Notes under the pieces: generated by a model | What the model was told of the DNA's origin: nothing | Seen by the model: the letters and a program-made list of their open reading frames with translations, nothing else | Database searches by the model: none | Position numbers and translations under genes: made by a program | Shown here: piece by piece, positions 5,652-5,871 of the stretch | How the letters are laid out: every line of letters begins with the position of its first letter | How positions within the stretch are numbered: position 1 is the first letter of the stretch | From: an uncultured Nitrosomonadales bacterium | Lineage (GTDB): Bacteria; Pseudomonadota; Gammaproteobacteria; Burkholderiales; Gallionellaceae | Direction: 5' to 3' | Assembly: GCA_903934275.1 (NCBI GenBank) | Contig: CAIZNF010000023.1 | Coordinates: 1 to 5,871 of the forward strand | DNA: 5,871 bases

Positions 5652-5871
5652 ATGTTAAAACGTATTCCAGTCAAGCAACTGCGCATCGGCATGTACATCC
5701 ATGAGTTTTGCGGCTCATGGTACGACCACCCGTTCTGGCGCAACGCATTCATGCTGGACAAACCCGAAGACCTGCGCGACATCCTGTCCACCGGCATCAA
5801 GGAGGTATGGATAGACATCGGCAAGGGGCTCGATGTCGAGAGCGGCGAGGACGGCAAGAGCGAAAAGGCGG
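5652..5871 (+). CDS. Second DUF3391 / probable HD-GYP phosphodiesterase, tandem paralog, 3' end outside window
   Basis: The frame is open from the ATG at 5652 to the window edge (73 codons and one base). It encodes MLKRIPVKQLRIGMYIHEF, then CGSWYDHPFW, and IKEVWIDIGKG at 49-59. Aligned without gaps to the preceding gene product, 40 of the first 59 residues are identical. The DNA shares blocks such as GTCAAGCAACTGCG (4278-4291 and 5670-5683). After residue 60 the sequence changes to a charged linker (ESGEDGKSEKA). This N-terminal domain normally precedes an HD-GYP domain, so a c-di-GMP phosphodiesterase is likely, but the catalytic part is not in the window. It has no clear ribosome-binding site. 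The same orientation and short gap suggest a tandem duplication, possibly co-transcribed with its neighbour. Confidence 0.85.
   Translation, partial: MLKRIPVKQLRIGMYIHEFCGSWYDHPFWRNAFMLDKPEDLRDILSTGIKEVWIDIGKGLDVESGEDGKSEKA

Noticed and set aside
5582..5857. Minus-strand open frame opposite the second DUF3391 gene
   Set aside because: It is the antisense shadow of a plus-strand frame that aligns residue by residue with the upstream paralog. A similar shadow exists at 4334-4603.

Overview
The window looks like chromosomal DNA from a Gram-negative proteobacterium, most likely a betaproteobacterium (Gallionellaceae/Nitrosomonadales-like). That placement is an inference from gene content and protein style, not a measured phylogeny. 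The Gram-negative call is firm, because the window carries two inner-core lipopolysaccharide (LPS) enzymes, WaaC and WaaA.

Layout. (1) Positions 1-958, minus strand: a membrane sugar-1-phosphate transferase of the WecA/WbpL type, which loads the first sugar of a surface polysaccharide onto undecaprenyl phosphate. Its 3' end runs off the window. (2) A divergent intergenic gap of about 100 bp. (3) Positions 1065-3358, plus strand: waaC (heptosyltransferase I) and waaA (Kdo transferase), overlapping by 7 nt and clearly one translationally coupled unit. (4) Positions 3384-4096: a FitAB/VapBC-type toxin-antitoxin module with its own promoter. Two perfect inverted repeats lie over its -35 and -10 elements, and the antitoxin and toxin overlap by one base (TGATG). 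(5) Positions 4097-4259: an AT-rich gap with a 7-bp hairpin, a long-range 10-bp inverted repeat and an extended -10 promoter candidate. (6) Positions 4260-5507: a complete cyclic-di-GMP phosphodiesterase (DUF3391 + HD-GYP). (7) Positions 5508-5651: a gap with what looks like a piece of a dispersed palindromic repeat. (8) Positions 5652-5871: the first 73 codons of a second DUF3391 protein, a tandem paralog of the previous gene, cut by the window edge.

How the genes fit together. The left half builds the cell envelope: lipid-linked polysaccharide initiation, and Kdo and heptose addition to lipid A. The right half is c-di-GMP turnover by a duplicated phosphodiesterase pair, a pathway commonly tied to motility, biofilm and surface polysaccharide. 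The toxin-antitoxin pair sits between them as a self-contained cassette.

No wholly new system is evident. The parts most worth a second look are the two operator-like repeats over the toxin-antitoxin promoter, the tandem HD-GYP duplication, the long-range inverted repeat bracketing the candidate HD-GYP promoter, and the repeat-like remnant between the paralogs. No tRNA, rRNA, CRISPR array, transposase or integrase was seen.
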